A stretch of DNA of 64,000 nt, from assembly GCA_018806985.1 (NCBI GenBank), contig JADANN010000103.1:186001-250000 (forward strand). The letters are read 5' to 3'. Origin of the DNA: Angiostrongylus vasorum. Lineage: Eukaryota > Nematoda > Chromadorea > Rhabditida > Metastrongylidae. A program made the translations under genes and the position numbers. This document shows, in pieces, positions 22,124-34,912 of this stretch; position 1 is the first letter of the stretch, and each line of letters opens with the position of its first letter. The notes under the pieces were generated by a model. It was not told where the DNA came from. It was given only the letters and a program-made list of their open reading frames with translations, and made no database searches.

Positions 22124-22378
22124 TTCGTTACATCAACCACAATGATGCTGAGATACTTGCAAAACTCGAACCGCAGCTGTCTGCTGTGGGGACGAACGCG
22201 CTATTACCCTTTCTGGGGATAACGCGTTCACCACCACATCATGCGGGTTCTTCGTTTCATCTGTCTCTCAGCTAGTTCTATCGATCACTGCCATCAGCAA
22301 TCACCCGTCAACGGGATTGATCACACATGATGCCCTGCCGTGAAAAATTGTTATAGGCAGTAAATAAAACGTCAACAT
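22124..22378. repeat. Family C fold-back copy
   Basis: A minus copy from GATGCTGAGATACTTGCAAA to ACCCGTCAACGGGATTGAT joins, without the rest, a plus terminus GCCCTGCCGTGAAAAATTGT ending AGGCAGTAAATAAAACG. Confidence 0.75.
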
Positions 22379-22589
22379 TGAGATCCGTTACTGTTTAGCC
22401 AACTAGCTTAATCGACCTCTATAATATACCAGCTCGAGTTACAGTACAGTTTCACAGTAACCACGGTAAACTTGAAACTTGTAAGTCGGCCGGTAATGAT
22501 CTCAGTGATTTTTTTCATCAGAACAAAGAAAAATGTGGAAGCGTTTCGAAAAATGACGAAGTGTTCGGGTTTTGTCTTTCTTTACAAGA

Positions 22590-22835
22590 TGCGTCATGCA
22601 TTCTTTTTCATTCATAACATCAAAGAGATAGTTGCATGCATATTCGGCCTAGTTTTCCCGGTGCCTACCGATATATCAAGTCTGATTTCTTTTTACAATT
22701 TTTTTATCCTCTTAGACAACCCCGTTACAAATTGGCAACCCTGAAGGGTTGAACGGCTTTGTTACTCCGGTGCTGGAGATCGAACCGATGAACCTGTGTG
22801 TATTGTGAAGCATCTATAACTACTGTGTTACGGTA
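22590..22835 (-). mobile_element. SINE A copy, old
   Basis: Minus-strand copy recognised by GCGTCATGCATTC, a TCCTCTTAGACAACCC region, CAAATTGGCAACCCTGAAGG and the box B complement GGAGATCGAACC near 22779. Confidence 0.55.
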
Positions 22836-23764
22836 ATGACTATTCCGGTAAACATAAAGATTTCCTCTGTAATAAAAAGAAGTTCTTTATTTCCCAAACA
22901 ATGGACTAATTCGTTGTTGTGTTTTAAATGCTGCCTCACTCTAATGAAAAGAATTAGCCTGGGTAATAGACCAAGTCACCGATTCACTGAATCCCACTAG
23001 ATCCGACCCTTTGTTTCTTCTAATCTCCTAATCTGATTAGGATTTTTTTATAGTTCTATCATAATTAAAATAAGATATCCATCACCGAAATTAAAGCGGA
23101 CTTGTGTCTATGAAGCACGAGAGATGTTGGGTGAACGGCATTTATGTTTTATTCATGGATATTGTGTGTTCCGAGAACTAAGTGTAAAGCTTATTGACTT
23201 GATTGTGGTAAAGTGGGATACGTCCAACTATTCTCTACGTCAGCGTTCAAAAAAGCAACTCTTATCTCGTCTTTAAGAGAAAAAACAGGGCTTAGTCTCT
23301 ACACTACCATCTCTGCGAGAAGAACGATGGGCGATTCAAATGTAGCCTTATGATGTGAGTTCTATGGGGAACCTTAGGCTATAGTTCCTATATACGGCAA
23401 GAAAACGCTGCATCAATGTACCAGTTCTATTCTACTGTCAACAGTTTTTAATTACTTCTTCATTCACCGCGCTTATTCATGTGTAGTGCACGCCACTCTT
23501 ACACGCACACATATTGTTCAGTTCGATCCCTGGCTCGTCCAAATTGAAGCACTCACAGGTGAATTTCTGGTGATAATGGGGGAATTGATTGTAAATTCTA
23601 TTCGAAATAGAAAATCTTTTTTTGAAAAAATATCCATTATGTGAATTTCTGGTGGAAACTTTAACGCTGCTTTTTTGTAATCTTTGGATTAGCATGGGTT
23701 CTCTCAAAATGGGATGCTAAACTGGCGATGCTTCTACGTCAGGGTCATGAAATTGGCCGCAGAC
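22836..23764. other. Unassigned stretch
   Basis: A phrase GATCCCTGGCTCGTCC (23525) hints at an old SINE head on the plus strand; otherwise nothing. Confidence 0.4.
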
Positions 23765-24015
23765 TGGCCTGGGAAGAAGTCCCGTCGATCTATGGAGGTT
23801 GGCTAGTGACAGTGGCAACGGCCTGTGAACGCCGTTTTAAAACTATACCAGAGTTCCGATGCGAATCTACTCAACCAGAAATCAACGACATTCATAAAGA
23901 ATACTAAAATCTTCAAGAAGCCGTAACTATGCACGAGCTGCAAGACTTCCGTGGGCCGCGTATGTAGGAAACGAATCGAATGAGAGAAATGCAAGGACCA
24001 ACAACAAAAAAAATT
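23765..24015 (+). mobile_element. SINE B copy, old
   Basis: The 3' part is clear: CAACGACATTCATAAAGAAT, CACGAGCTGCAAGACTTCCG and GGAAACGAATCGAATGAGAG. The head region is poorly kept. Confidence 0.5.
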
Positions 24016-24417
24016 TTATGGATCCTTCGCGGTTCTTTCGAAGACCCTATTTCAGGCAATCAGAATACTTGTTGATTAGTTTGAAAAAAAGGCAAATAGT
24101 CATCGTCTTCGTGCCCTCCGGTTGTCCAATTTCTCATCAAGACGCATTTAACGGGTCGCTCTCCCAGATGCAAGCGGTAGTGCAGCTAAGACAACATAGA
24201 AGTGCTTGCTGAAGATCACGGTGGTCTCTGCACGAAATTCGCAAAGGAGGCAGTTCAATAATCATCGCAATAATGTGGAATCGATAAAAGAAATTCGATA
24301 GACCGAGTTCTCGAGTTTGCTTGAACCACTGAAGCTGGTCGTTGCATAGGAAGATTGCCGTTGGAGTTGAATTTTTGTGAAATGATGATTAAATAAAAAG
24401 TTCATATCATTATAGCA

Positions 24418-24656
24418 TAGGCGTCTTGCGATGCACACGTGGCCAGTGGTTCAACCTAGTTCTGCGGCAATAACCAGTAAAGCGTATGAGAACGCCTCCG
24501 GTTGGCGAATTAGTATCAGACCTACTTAGGAGGACAAGAACACTGATTTAGTGTATTGGTAAACCACCGCACGTCTTGGCCAAACATGCATCCCTCTCAG
24601 TGCACAGTGGAATCGAATGCACAGTGCCTCTCTGAAGGACCAATCAACACCAAATA
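24418..24656 (+). mobile_element. SINE A copy, old
   Basis: Degenerate copy with ACACGTGGCCAGTGGTTCAA, GGCGAATTAGTATCAGACCT, a TTGGTAAACCACCGCA block and a GGAATCGAATGCACAG end. Confidence 0.55.
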
Positions 24657-25335
24657 AGTTATCTCCACTCCATCGTCGTCGTCATTCACTTCCATTGATA
24701 TGTCGCATTGTATTCGCATTCTATTTGCATTTTCATTAAAAAGTTCTCTTACCGATTCATACGATTGCAAAGGATTGCACTGGTGAGGAGAGACGTCCGT
24801 CCAACTATCGACTGAGGAGGCGACATCGTCTTATCCAGGGGATTGCACTGGATTGTTTGCTTAGGCTATTCGAAAGAAATCTTATTCTAATGGCTCTAAT
24901 CCAATATCAGTGGAATTCACAGCCTTGAAACGATTTCCTGGTAACTATGTGTTTCTGGAACCTTGGTAAACATTCAGATGATTAGAACCGCAGAAAACGG
25001 AAAAGAAAAATCTTAATAACCCGTTATGAAAGGGACAACCAGAGGTCACAATTGTTCATAGGAATATAAGCTTTCCATTTTTCTTCAGCTGCAAAATTGT
25101 GGTCATATTCGGGTCTAAAATGATTTAGAAAAAAGATGATAAAGAATGTGAAGGAAGAAAAAACTGCTCGGAATGAAATCTAAACAACGATGAGAAATAA
25201 AACCAGTTGGAAATTCAACACTTCAAGATGGGAAACTCGTCTTCCTGTAATGGACGAGGTTTTTAGTAACTTTTTAGAATACAAAGGATAAGCTCACTGA
25301 AAGTTATTAAGAATACCACTACTAGGGTCTGACTG
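24657..25335. other. Unassigned stretch
   Basis: AT-rich; no supported frame over 60 codons and no family match. Confidence 0.45.
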
Positions 25336-25662
25336 GTGTGTGAATTTGGTGGTATTTAGTCTTCGTCGACAAAGGAAAATGCTTGAAAGACTTCGTTAAT
25401 GAGGAGAAAAACGAACAAAAGAAAACCGGCAAGGTCTTTGTGACAGCTTCCCCTGACATTTCTTCGAGCTTTGCAAAGAAGTCACGGCGTCATATAATTT
25501 GGTGGTCCGGCCTTTAGCCCTTTTTCGACAAAGGAAAAATGCCTAAAAGCCAACTTTACCGGCGAGAAAAACGAAGAAGAGGAAACCGAAAAGGACTTTT
25601 CTGACCCAATTTTTTCCTCATATTTCTTGAGCTTTCTAAAATAGTGGCACGATCATAGAAAT
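25336..25662 (+). repeat. Diverged tandem duplication, unit about 155-160 bp
   Basis: Two copies share TTTGGTGGT, TCGACAAAGGAAAA, GAGGAGAAAAACGAA or GGCGAGAAAAACGAA, AAACCG, ATTTCTTCGAGCTTT or ATATTTCTTGAGCTTT, and a GTCACGGCG or GTGGCACGA end. No coding frame is kept between the copies. Confidence 0.6.
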
Positions 25663-26457
25663 ATCCGAACATGATTCATTGAAAGGTTGCTTAAAAGAAA
25701 ACTAAGGAAAGTGACAAAAGCGAACTGAGTCGTATGAACTCATGCGATTCGGTGAAGTTCTGCCCGGCTTTTCTTCTACAATGGTGAGTCATGAGCAAGA
25801 AAAAATGTCTGCCGCCCACTGGAACTAATTTGGTTAAGTTTTTTTGAATGACGAATTTTCAAATTGAATACTTCTATGTAATGGTTCTACCTTCTCAAAC
25901 TTCTGGTAACTTTCGTAAAGGTCGAAGATTTAGTAATTTAGCAATCATGTTCTCTTGAAGGTTTTCATGACGAGCTGAATGGTTACGGGTGTAGAAAGAA
26001 GAATGGAGTGAGTCGGAGAGCGATTTCCGGCCGTCATGAGGGGAATGCTGTAAAGGGGAAGTGTGTTAACAAACATCTGAAAATCAACCAAGAACGGAAG
26101 AACACAATGCCATAAACACAGGAACTTTTTTTTGAGCCAAAAAGAAAAAAGTAGAAAGTGAAGAAAAAAAGTTGAGAAAATGAGATAGCATGCTAAAGTT
26201 TCGTAACTTATAGAATAATGAAGCATTGTATTATTTTCTACGAAGTGTATTGAGATCGAAGAATAACGTGATTTAATAAAAACAAGGAGCAGAAATCCTC
26301 ACTAATGATTTCGTGTTTGTTTTGGGTTGAGAAAAAAGCATCTAGATGAAGCTCTTTGGTGCCCTTATGAAGACGCACTGACATTTCTCGCCACATCCAC
26401 TCAGATTGTGGATAATGTCTTTATAAAGAAACATAGTATATTCGCACATGAATATGT
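25663..26457. other. Unassigned stretch
   Basis: The minus frame 25945-26226 is Phe/Leu-rich and could be membrane-like, but it has no splice context or known motif. Confidence 0.4.
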
Positions 26458-26578
26458 ACACAGCACACAAACACACCACACAGACACACACATACACACA
26501 CACACACACACTAACGCAGAAATAGGTACATACGTACACATATGTAGCACACATATTCACGTATACACAAAGAAACAC

Positions 26579-26609
<31 letters not shown>

Positions 26610-26640
26610 AACACAAACACAAACACAAACACGAACACAA

Positions 26641-26715
<75 letters not shown>
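26458..26715 (+). repeat. Compound AC microsatellite
   Basis: CACACA tracts, then ACACAT units (about 26575-26610), ACACAA units, and a pure AC run from about 26655 to 26714. Frames of 67-152 codons on both strands (Val-Cys or His-Thr repeats) are artefacts. Confidence 0.92.
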
Positions 26716-26718
<3 letters not shown>

Positions 26719-27779
26719 CACTCATGCAGAATGTGGTAAACACAGTCGAACGAATATCCAACGAAACAGAATTCTACTTAAATGAACCTGCATCTTTCTA
26801 AAGTCTTCAGTAAATGTACGAGCAAAAAGTAGTAATTAGCTGAAAGCAGAAACGTAAAAAGCTTTGAACAGCCATAAAAATATTCATTTATTGCCAGTTC
26901 TTGCCATTATTAGCTATTCTATTGGCCAAAATTACTACTGAAAGAAAAGAATCAGGAGTGAATAAAGTAGAATTTGGAAAATACAAATATGACATGAAAA
27001 TAAAATATGCACAAAAATATAAAAATATAAAGTGTTTTCCCTCATTGAACACTATCTATGGGAGCCATAGTAGGACGGAAAGAAGTAGCTTGACCTTTTC
27101 AACTGTAACCCATTCGCTACTAAGCTGGGCTTCTGACAGCTGATGAGACGATGATTTCCAGACCACTGGAGTTGGTGAGTAGTCGGAACATGACACCTTC
27201 ATAGAAGAGGCTTTGCTCATTCGCTTTTGCATGCTCTTTACATTTGTATTCTTTAATATTTTAAGTGCAATAGGAAGGGAAATCCTCCTAGAAGATGTAA
27301 ACGAGAACAGAATTTTGAAAAACTTCCAACGCAAACGTGGCAACAGCAATCATCAACGATAAATTGAGGGCACCATCATTTCCTGGTAGACGAAATTCCC
27401 GCCTTTTCATCCGCTTCCGTCAAAATACGAACCTTGAGGAAAAAAAAAGTGAAAAAATATTTCGTCAACTTTAAAAAAATTAGAATCTTATTTTAAAAAA
27501 CCAGAGATTTTTGCCCATTGTAGGCAGAGTTTGCTATGAGCTATGGATTTAAATTCGAACGTAGCATTTGCACCAAATGCATTGATATCAATGCATACTA
27601 CTAAGTACCCGCATCTAAGACTATTTTCAAACTAATGACTTTAAATGCTCTAAACTGACAGCTGTTAAAATCACAGATTTTTAAACTTTTATGACTTAAT
27701 GGGAAACGGAAAAATTATAACCCTATCTGACGCGAAACTCGTTTTCCCACTAAATTAATTGAAGTGAATGTATTTTTAG
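26716..27779. other. Unassigned AT-rich stretch
   Basis: Opposed frames at 26901-27349 lack domains. No repeat recognised. Confidence 0.45.
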
Positions 27780-28064
27780 GGGGCACATTTGGCACAGTGC
27801 TCGGAGGTGCCCTGCGGCACATATGAGATCGATCCCCACTGCCATGACTCACCAAGCCTTCCATCCCTCCGGGTTCGGCAAATTGGTACCATACTTGTCT
27901 GGGAGGATAGCAGCACTGGCTCGATACATCGGTAGGCCACCGCTAGCCACTGTAAAGGCCAAATATGCTCAATCACCTCCAACGATACTTAATGAACTCG
28001 GAATGCATGGCACATTCCTCAAGGAGTGATCAACGCCGAAAGCTTCTTTAGAGCTTTAAATCTT
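27780..28064 (+). mobile_element. SINE A copy, full length
   Basis: Head GGGCACATTTGGCACAGTGC (box A), box B-like GAGATCGATCCCC, full body, and a short tail without clear TTTATCC units. Frames of 68 codons on both strands are artefacts. Confidence 0.87.
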
Positions 28065-28309
28065 TTTACAAGTTCATCAGACTTTCACGATCTAGTTCAC
28101 AGATGGCTAAAAATCATTGTCGGTAACTATTTGAAGAAAATCTCATACGTTAAAATGGATTCATAAAAACTGCAACGAAATAATACAATGTTTTTAAAAA
28201 GATTACAGCGAAATTTCCAAAGACCAGAAACCATTTTTGCAAAAATTCTTCGCAAAGATAAAAAACACAAGAGGGAATGAGTGATGAATGCGGGCAGTCC
28301 TTGAGGGAG

Positions 28310-28395
28310 ATAAAAGGTGGTGGTTAGGGGCGTCCCTGCACTAAAAAATGGGTCAATCCCTGGTTTGATCCCGCATGAGGGGTTGTCAAAGCTAC
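28310..28395 (+). repeat. tRNA-like remnant
   Basis: GGTGGTTAGGGGCGTCCCTG resembles a box A region and CCTGGTTTGATCCCGC a box B (GGTTTGATCCC). No folded tRNA can be drawn. It is probably an isolated SINE head. Confidence 0.4.
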
Positions 28396-28524
28396 AATGA
28401 TTACGAAATCGATAACTGACAAAATACATCGATATATCTTGTATTTGTAAGTCATCGTACGTATTACCCATCAATATTCGTCAACATAGTCCATTTATTA
28501 ATTTCCCTCATTTACCCTTCTAGA

Positions 28525-28645
28525 AAAATCCGGAGACAACTTGCGTAGCTTGCGGGGTTGGAGTTTTGGCAGGTGTATGCGATCGAATTAAGGATCATAT
28601 GTGTATTGCAGAGCACCCCTGAGCACTGAGCTACACTCATCCTCT
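28525..28645 (-). repeat. tRNA-like SINE head remnant
   Basis: Minus strand reads GAGTGTAGCTCAGTGCTCAG (box A-like) then ACACATATGATCC. The following body is too diverged to assign to SINE A or B with confidence. Confidence 0.4.
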
Positions 28646-28974
28646 ACAAAACGTTACCAAACAAAGGACACCAAGTCAAAATTTTGTTACTGAGAAGCCC
28701 CTTTTTGAGAAGAAGCATGGGGGGAAAAACCAAGGAAAAAACCGAAAGCCACTGTCAAATTAGGATTCGATGAAAGATTGCCTCAGCCTTTGAGGCGTTA
28801 GTTGTCTACGATTTATTATGATATCGTGGAATAACATGATTATAAGCCGACTATGTCGTCTCTAACTGACATGCCTCAAGAACAAAGAAATACACTGCTA
28901 TCAAGCTGAAACACGTCAGTCGAAAGAAGATTATCTCCCATTTGATTCAGGAATAAGGAAACATAATGATCAAT

Positions 28975-29250
28975 TACCGCACTTGTCTGAGAGAAGAAAT
29001 CATCCTCTGCAATCCAACTGGGAATGCCTCAGCCTGACTATCTCAGGACTCCAGGGAGAACTGCTCGACCAGCATTCTACGACATTAAAGATGAAACGAA
29101 AAACCTCCAGCAGTAACCGAAGCCACCGCAAAGTTGGAAGACCTTCGTGCACAATGGATGCGAGGAAACGAATCGAATGTGAGAAGTGCTAGGCTCTGCA
29201 CGGTAGACATGAAGACGGGGTCATATAAAATAAAACAAAATAAAAAAAAT
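28975..29250 (+). mobile_element. SINE B copy, 5' truncated
   Basis: Starts within the body at CTTGTCTGAGAGAAGAAATC, then GCATTCTACGACATTAAAGA, CGAGGAAACGAATCGAATGT, and a tail GGGGTCATATAAAATAAAAC. The tRNA-like head is missing. Confidence 0.78.
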
Positions 29251-29757
29251 GATCAGCTAAGCAAAAACGATATGCGAAAAATCAAAGCCGCTGTGGGATT
29301 TCCCAGTAGGCAGCCTTTGCTTGTCAGACAAAAGGTGTAACACACTATTCGTATGAGTGCATTTATTTTTTAGCGTTATTCTCGTGAGGATAACCATGAA
29401 ATGTCGAGTGGTTAGGTTCTACTGTGGGGTTCCTTTGTGATTTCTCGGACTCAGTCGAAGCTAATGTGAGTGAAGCAGCTTTGATTTGTTGTTAAGTGAT
29501 GCTACTTTTCTTTAAACTTCACCTGCACATCTTCGCACTGATGAATAAATCTGTACGAGAAACAGAAATCGACCGTCTCCGTAGAGACAACAAAAAGCTT
29601 TAATTCGTTTTTAATTGTTAATAATTTAAATTCACTTTTTACGAGGACCTACCGATGTGTCATATCAATGTTCTTATCCTCCCTGTCCTGTTTGTTCATC
29701 GACCATAGAAGAATAGAGGGATTGATTTGTTCGATGCTTAGGATACAACTATCTAGA
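29251..29757. other. Unassigned stretch
   Basis: Nothing recognised apart from short T-rich tracts. Confidence 0.45.
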
Positions 29758-30190
29758 ATATGTGAAACAACCACAATAATGCTGAGATATTTGCAAAACT
29801 CCGGACCGCAGGTGCTTGCGGTGGGGAACGAACGCGCTATTGTCCTTTTCGGGGACTAAATAAAAAAGTCAATATTGTGAATTTCAACTATAGCCTCAGC
29901 TTAATTGAGTTCAACGCCGATTTGGGCTCCCCAGGCCAATCCCGTTGACGGGTGATTGCTGATGGCAGTGATCGACAGAACTAGCTGAGAGACAAGCGAA
30001 ACGAAGGACCCGCATGGTGTGGTGGTGAACGCGTTACTCCCCCGGAAAGGACAATAGCGTGTTCATTCTCCACCGCAAACACCTGCGGTCCGGAGCTTTG
30101 CAAATATCTCAACACCATTATGGTTGTTTTACAAATAATACCCTGCCGTGAAAACTTGTAAAAGGCAGTAAATAAAAGAGTCAATATCTA
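29758..30190. repeat. Family C minus fragment plus full plus copy
   Basis: A minus fragment (29758-29856) stops within the tRNA-like part and meets TAAATAAAAAAGTCAATATT, the tail-to-head junction. A complete plus copy follows: GCATGGTGTGGTGGTGAACG as box A region, GCGTGTTCATTCTCC as box B, terminus AAGGCAGTAAATAAAAGAG. Confidence 0.8.
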
Positions 30191-32099
30191 GTACGTGTTT
30201 ACTAAAGGGTGTCTTTAACCGCTACGTTACACGTGCCGGCTTTTTTCTGGATACTAGCTCATAAGCTCTTCCTTAATTCAAATAGAACTTTAGTTCAACC
30301 ATTTCGATAATTCACGGAGTTACAGTACTACCACTAGTTTGCTGCATAAAAATAAGAATAATCACGATTAAAAGCTACGACTAAGCCTGCATCTACACTT
30401 TGAAAAATATTTTTACGTGGTGACTCTCACCAGAGCATGGCGCACCAAGTGAATTCATGTTATTCAGCCAGCTATCAGTAATCCCCCACTTATGTCTTTT
30501 GAGTGCCAAGACCAGCCCAGTTGAGTCTGTTCGCTCGAAGAATACTAAGGTGACCACAATTTAGCGGAAAAGCATATCGTTAGCCGTGTATATAGATCAA
30601 TGTCTACTTTTTCTCGTTGATAAGCTAACACGAGGTTGTCGTGAATCTTTTATTTGCCTAAGTCTTCAGCGCCTTCCCCACTTTGCACAGCCGCGATGAT
30701 TTCAGTGTTACGAGTATTCAACTGGTGATTGCTTTTCTTGAGATGATAGTCTACGGAAGTTTTCCGAGCTGATGGAAGAAAAAACAAAACGATAAGCTAG
30801 GACAACAAGAAAACACAATGTTGTGCCACTTGTTCATAAACACGGTTTAGTTCGAGTCATATTCATTTTGTTCGATCGTAACAGCTCTACGTACCACTGG
30901 AATTACTGATTTAGCAAAAGGGTAATTTCAAAGAAGAAAATTCTGACTTTGGTCTACCGCTGACTTGCTCGACCTAGAAGCTAATTCAAATGGAGGAAGG
31001 GATGTCGTTGCGTAATCGAAACTCTAACGTTCCAAGATGTATAGAAGAATTTTAACCAACAGTTAGGTTGCAATTTAAAGTCTCGAGTTGGTTGACATCG
31101 AATTTTTCGGTTGTTTCAAATGGATTGCTGGTTTGCTGGTCTTCATGCAGGAAAAAATAATGGATACATTTAATAGCTTCGTTTTTCTTTCGTAAGAAAC
31201 TTCATGAAGTACTTTCTTTGAAATGGAGGACGTGCACGCATTCCTCTGCCATTGTCACCGCCAATCTCACTCGTTGTTCACAGTATTAAACAGACACCAA
31301 TAGACCCTTCACTGACACCTGTTGCTCCTTAAACGATCTCACTGAGCCCCACTCACTTTGAGAGAAGCAGAATTCCCCCACTTCTCCACTTCGTGTCTCT
31401 TTTTGGGAAGTTCTGTGTAACATAGTATTCACAAGCAAGCCGAGTGTCCTTGTAGAAATCCCGAATCCACTCATAGGATTCCTAAATAGAAGTTTTCCAA
31501 TTTTTCTCTAATTTTGGGAGGGGATTCTTTTCGACTTGAGTGACTCTGGGAGCAGCGAAGAACACGCAGCTGCACATCATAGTTTGACATCCAGTGAAGC
31601 AAAAGACCGTTATCGCCTTCACAAAACGAAGTTTTGAGAAAATCTCGTGCCGAAAGAAGACCAAAAAGTGAGCCAGATAGCATGAGCAAGGGCGGATTTG
31701 GAACACACCTAAACGAATCTTGATGGGAATTGTGAAGACTCGTCAGGGCTTTATTTCCACTTTATCCCCCCATCAATGATAGCTTATCACCCAGTTGAAA
31801 TAATACAGAAGACAACTAAGTAGTTGTGCAGAGACTAGTTTTTAGAAGAAGTTCTGATTATCGCAGCCTCAATGGTGCCCAAATAATCTCTTATTAATTA
31901 ACAATTTGAACGCTACTCAAAAAGGAAGTTTGACTACATTTCGGGCGTTATTTCTGGTGCTTTTTTGAGAGCGTTGAGCTGAATCCTTCACAGAATCACT
32001 CTTTCTGTGGATACGCAGATGCGTTACTCCTCGCCCGTTCATAAAAGACGATAACCACCAATGGTTAAGACCTGAGAACTTTCTAGCAGAGCTCTCTCA
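30191..32099. other. Unassigned stretch
   Basis: The longest repeat-poor block in the first half. Three minus frames of 62-74 codons overlap at 31286-31706. One reads MSNYDVQLRVLRCSQ and looks mildly protein-like, but there is no domain and no clear splice site. Confidence 0.4.
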
Positions 32100-32320
32100 A
32101 ATCCACAACAGGCGGCGTCCGCCAACAAGTAGGAACACTATAGTGAAGCTATCTCAGGATTCCAGGAGGAATCAACTGGATCTTCACTTAACGATATTCA
32201 TGCAGAAATTGATAGAATAGGAGCCGAAACAACAGAGTAGCCTGAAGGCTTTCGTGAACGACCGATGCACGACAACGAACCCAGTAAAGGAAACGCCGGG
32301 ATCCAGAGCAAATGCGATGA
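32100..32320 (+). mobile_element. SINE B copy, old
   Basis: Diverged blocks GCTATCTCAGGATTCCAGGA, TTCACTTAACGATATTCATG and GAACGACCGATGCACGACAA, ending near GCCGGGATCC. Confidence 0.45.
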
Positions 32321-32354
32321 CGGTCCATAAAAACAAAATAGTTCTAAGTGCTAA

Positions 32355-33070
32355 TTACGCTTTTAACTTTTACTTGCCGCCTATTCATTTTTTCACATCA
32401 ATATATTATATTGTGGGAAATATAACCACATTATGCTGAGATATGAACAAAACTGGTGCCTCTCTGGCTCACTCAGTATACACTACACCTACCGTGGGCT
32501 GAATGACCATCTGTGGCTTCGAATTTAGTTAATATCTCATCATCATTTTGGTTGCACTTTACATAATAACCTGCCATGAAAAAGTTGAAATAGCTGAGAG
32601 ATAGGCGAAACGAAGGACCCGTATGGTGTAGTGGTGAACGCGTTACTCCCCGGAAATGACAATAGCGCGTTCGTTCCCCACCGCAGACACCTGCGGTCTC
32701 GAGTTTTGCAAATATCTCAGCAATCTTGTGGTTGTATTTTGCTTAATACCCTGCCATAAAAAATTATAGAAGGTAGAAAATAAAAAGGAAACATCGTGAA
32801 TTCAAAAGTCAAAATATTGTGATTTCGACTGCAGCTTCAGCTTAACTGAGTTCAATGTCGACTTGTACTTCCAGGATCATTACCGTTAATGGGTAATTGT
32901 GGATAGCACCAGTAGAGTCAAAACATAGCTGACACTAAGACAAAGCAAAAGCGTCCGTTTGTGTGGTGGATAGCACGTGAGCTTTAAGAAAGGGTGATCG
33001 CAAATTCGAAGCTCACTTGATTGCATGAATTTTGTTCATATCTCGGCACCACTGGGGTTATATTTCACTA
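32355..33070. repeat. Family C cluster: minus, plus, plus
   Basis: A minus copy with terminus TTTTACTTGCCGCCTATTCA (from 32365), a plus fragment to 32580, a plus subfamily 1 copy (GTATGGTGTAGTGGTGAACG, ending at 32788) and a subfamily 3 copy (TTTGTGTGGTGGATAGCACG, AATTCGAAGCTCAC) to 33070. Confidence 0.75.
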
Positions 33071-33094
33071 GTAGTGGTCTGATATATGTAATTC

Positions 33095-33590
33095 TTACGA
33101 ATTGCTGTTGCTGTGGTTGAGGCTGACGCGAGATTGGTATCAGTTGTTGTGGTTCGATGGTTGGCGTTGTGGCGATTTCGTCTTTTTCAGAGGCTGGACG
33201 TATTCTATGTGGTGCTATTCATATAAATCGGTGAACAATCTCTGGTAGTGGTGAAGATCTACTATGTAAATGAAAGCCATTTTGTTTAAAAGCCACTCAT
33301 CGTTATGCTAGGTGTGGGACCACTCACGTGTTGTTTACGTGGGATGTGGAAAACAATCATTGTTTTGTTAAGAACCAATTGCCTTTTCTAAACAAAGTGG
33401 CGTTCATTTATATAATAACTTTTAATCAACAATATAGATAGCTCACTGAATCATATGAAAACATTACATAGAATACGGTCCAAGCTCTGAAGAAGGCCAA
33501 GTCGCCGAAACGTCGGCTATCACAGCAACAGCGATAACTGATATCAACCCCTGCGTCAGCTTAACAAGGCAGTTCGTATGGGTTATTAAT
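33095..33590. repeat. Inverted repeat pair with hammerhead-like motifs at each end
   Basis: The left end (minus, 33095-33215) and right end (plus, 33470-33590) mirror each other. The right end has CTGAAGA (33487-33493), helix II GGC/GCC, GAAA (33507-33510), ACGTCGGC, and the terminal CCTGCGTCAGCTTAACAAGG. The left end has the series with a mutated CTGAAAA and GCCACAACG. About 250 bp of non-coding sequence lies between. It is the same terminal type as at 48.6 and 16.4 kb. Confidence 0.6.
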
Positions 33591-33869
33591 ACCAAGTCTC
33601 ATAGAAAGTTGGTGTTTTGATTTACTAATGGTGTTTTAGTAACAGCAATGTGAGCGTTTGTCAGTGAGACATTTTTATATTAAGCAGTAAATGCAACAAA
33701 ATGTTCGTCGTTGCATGCTAGTCGAATATTCGAAAAATGGATCATCGAATACCCGAATATGCAGGAAGAAGCAAATCACATCAATATATGAGATCTAAGC
33801 ATTTCCGACACTAGTTCAACAAATGCACTCACTCATCATTTCGTTGTGTAAACACAACACGAGCGTCAG

Positions 33870-33965
33870 AGGTGGTGGTGGTGACGACAGTGGTAGCGGT
33901 GATGGCTGTCATGGCGGTGGCTATGGAGGTAAGAATGATGGTGATGGAGGAGACGACGTGGATAA
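33870..33965 (+). repeat. GGT/GAT-rich stretch
   Basis: Imperfect GGTGGT and GGTGAT units giving a Gly/Asp-rich frame (33823-34023). Low-complexity, no gene called. Confidence 0.6.
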
Positions 33966-34912
33966 AACGGATGAGAGAACAAGCACGAAAATCAAGCGGA
34001 AGATGTCAAGGATGATAAGTTGAACAACGGCCAATAGTTTTCTTAGGACGAAAGATCAATCAAATTGTCGGCGACCAATCACTTCCTCTAAAAAATAACA
34101 AAGAATATCTGTGTCTGTCACTCTTCGTTTGTCTAGCTAATCTGATGTTATCATGCCCGTAAAACATGAACTGATAGCGACAGCTGACATATCGGCTACA
34201 TAAGATTTGAGAGGTTAAAGTGCAAAAAATACGAACAGAAAAGCATAGAAAGAAGAACGAAGAACAAAGCAACAATTTTGAGGCCATCACGGTCGTAATG
34301 GGACGTGACAAGACTTGTGAAGAAACCACAGTTACGTACTAGAGCTTCAGAATCCCCTCCTATGTACTGAACCAGAAGTGCAAATATATTATTTGAGTTT
34401 AGCACTTATATGGGTTGCAGATTTACAAAGTATCGTAGGAGTTCCGTACAACCTGTTACATTGATTCGGATACGAGTTTTTCTTTTTACCAGAATGCTGA
34501 AACACATTCGCTAAGGTGTTCCTAACTGATGGTCACCAAGAAAAAAGTTCCTGGCTTAGTGTGTCGCAGGAAGATTTATCAAATTACGATTGCATTCCTA
34601 CCAAAATGGCGACGACTTCTTGTGCTTATTTATTCATTGACGGACTTCTGGTCGATGATGATTCCGAAGTCCTTGGTTGACTCAGCGCTGAGTAGTATAG
34701 CTACCGGAGTACATCGTAGTTAGACATTCAGGGAAAACGTTCCTGAAATGACAGCGCGGTGTACCATTAAGAATATGCTAAGTAGCAATCACATTATGTA
34801 TACGGAGGGAAGGAAAAAATGGTAAATGCAACAAAGGTGATAAATCAGCATTCCTTATGAAATGCAGTAATATAGGGCGAGCATACTCATACGAGTAGTC
34901 GGCACTGTAAGT
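33966..34912. other. Unassigned stretch
   Basis: Opposed frames of 64-89 codons with no motif. No repeat family seen. Confidence 0.45.

Noticed and set aside
26342..26785. Frames of 139-152 codons rich in Val-Cys or His-Thr
   Set aside because: They are translations of the AC microsatellite.
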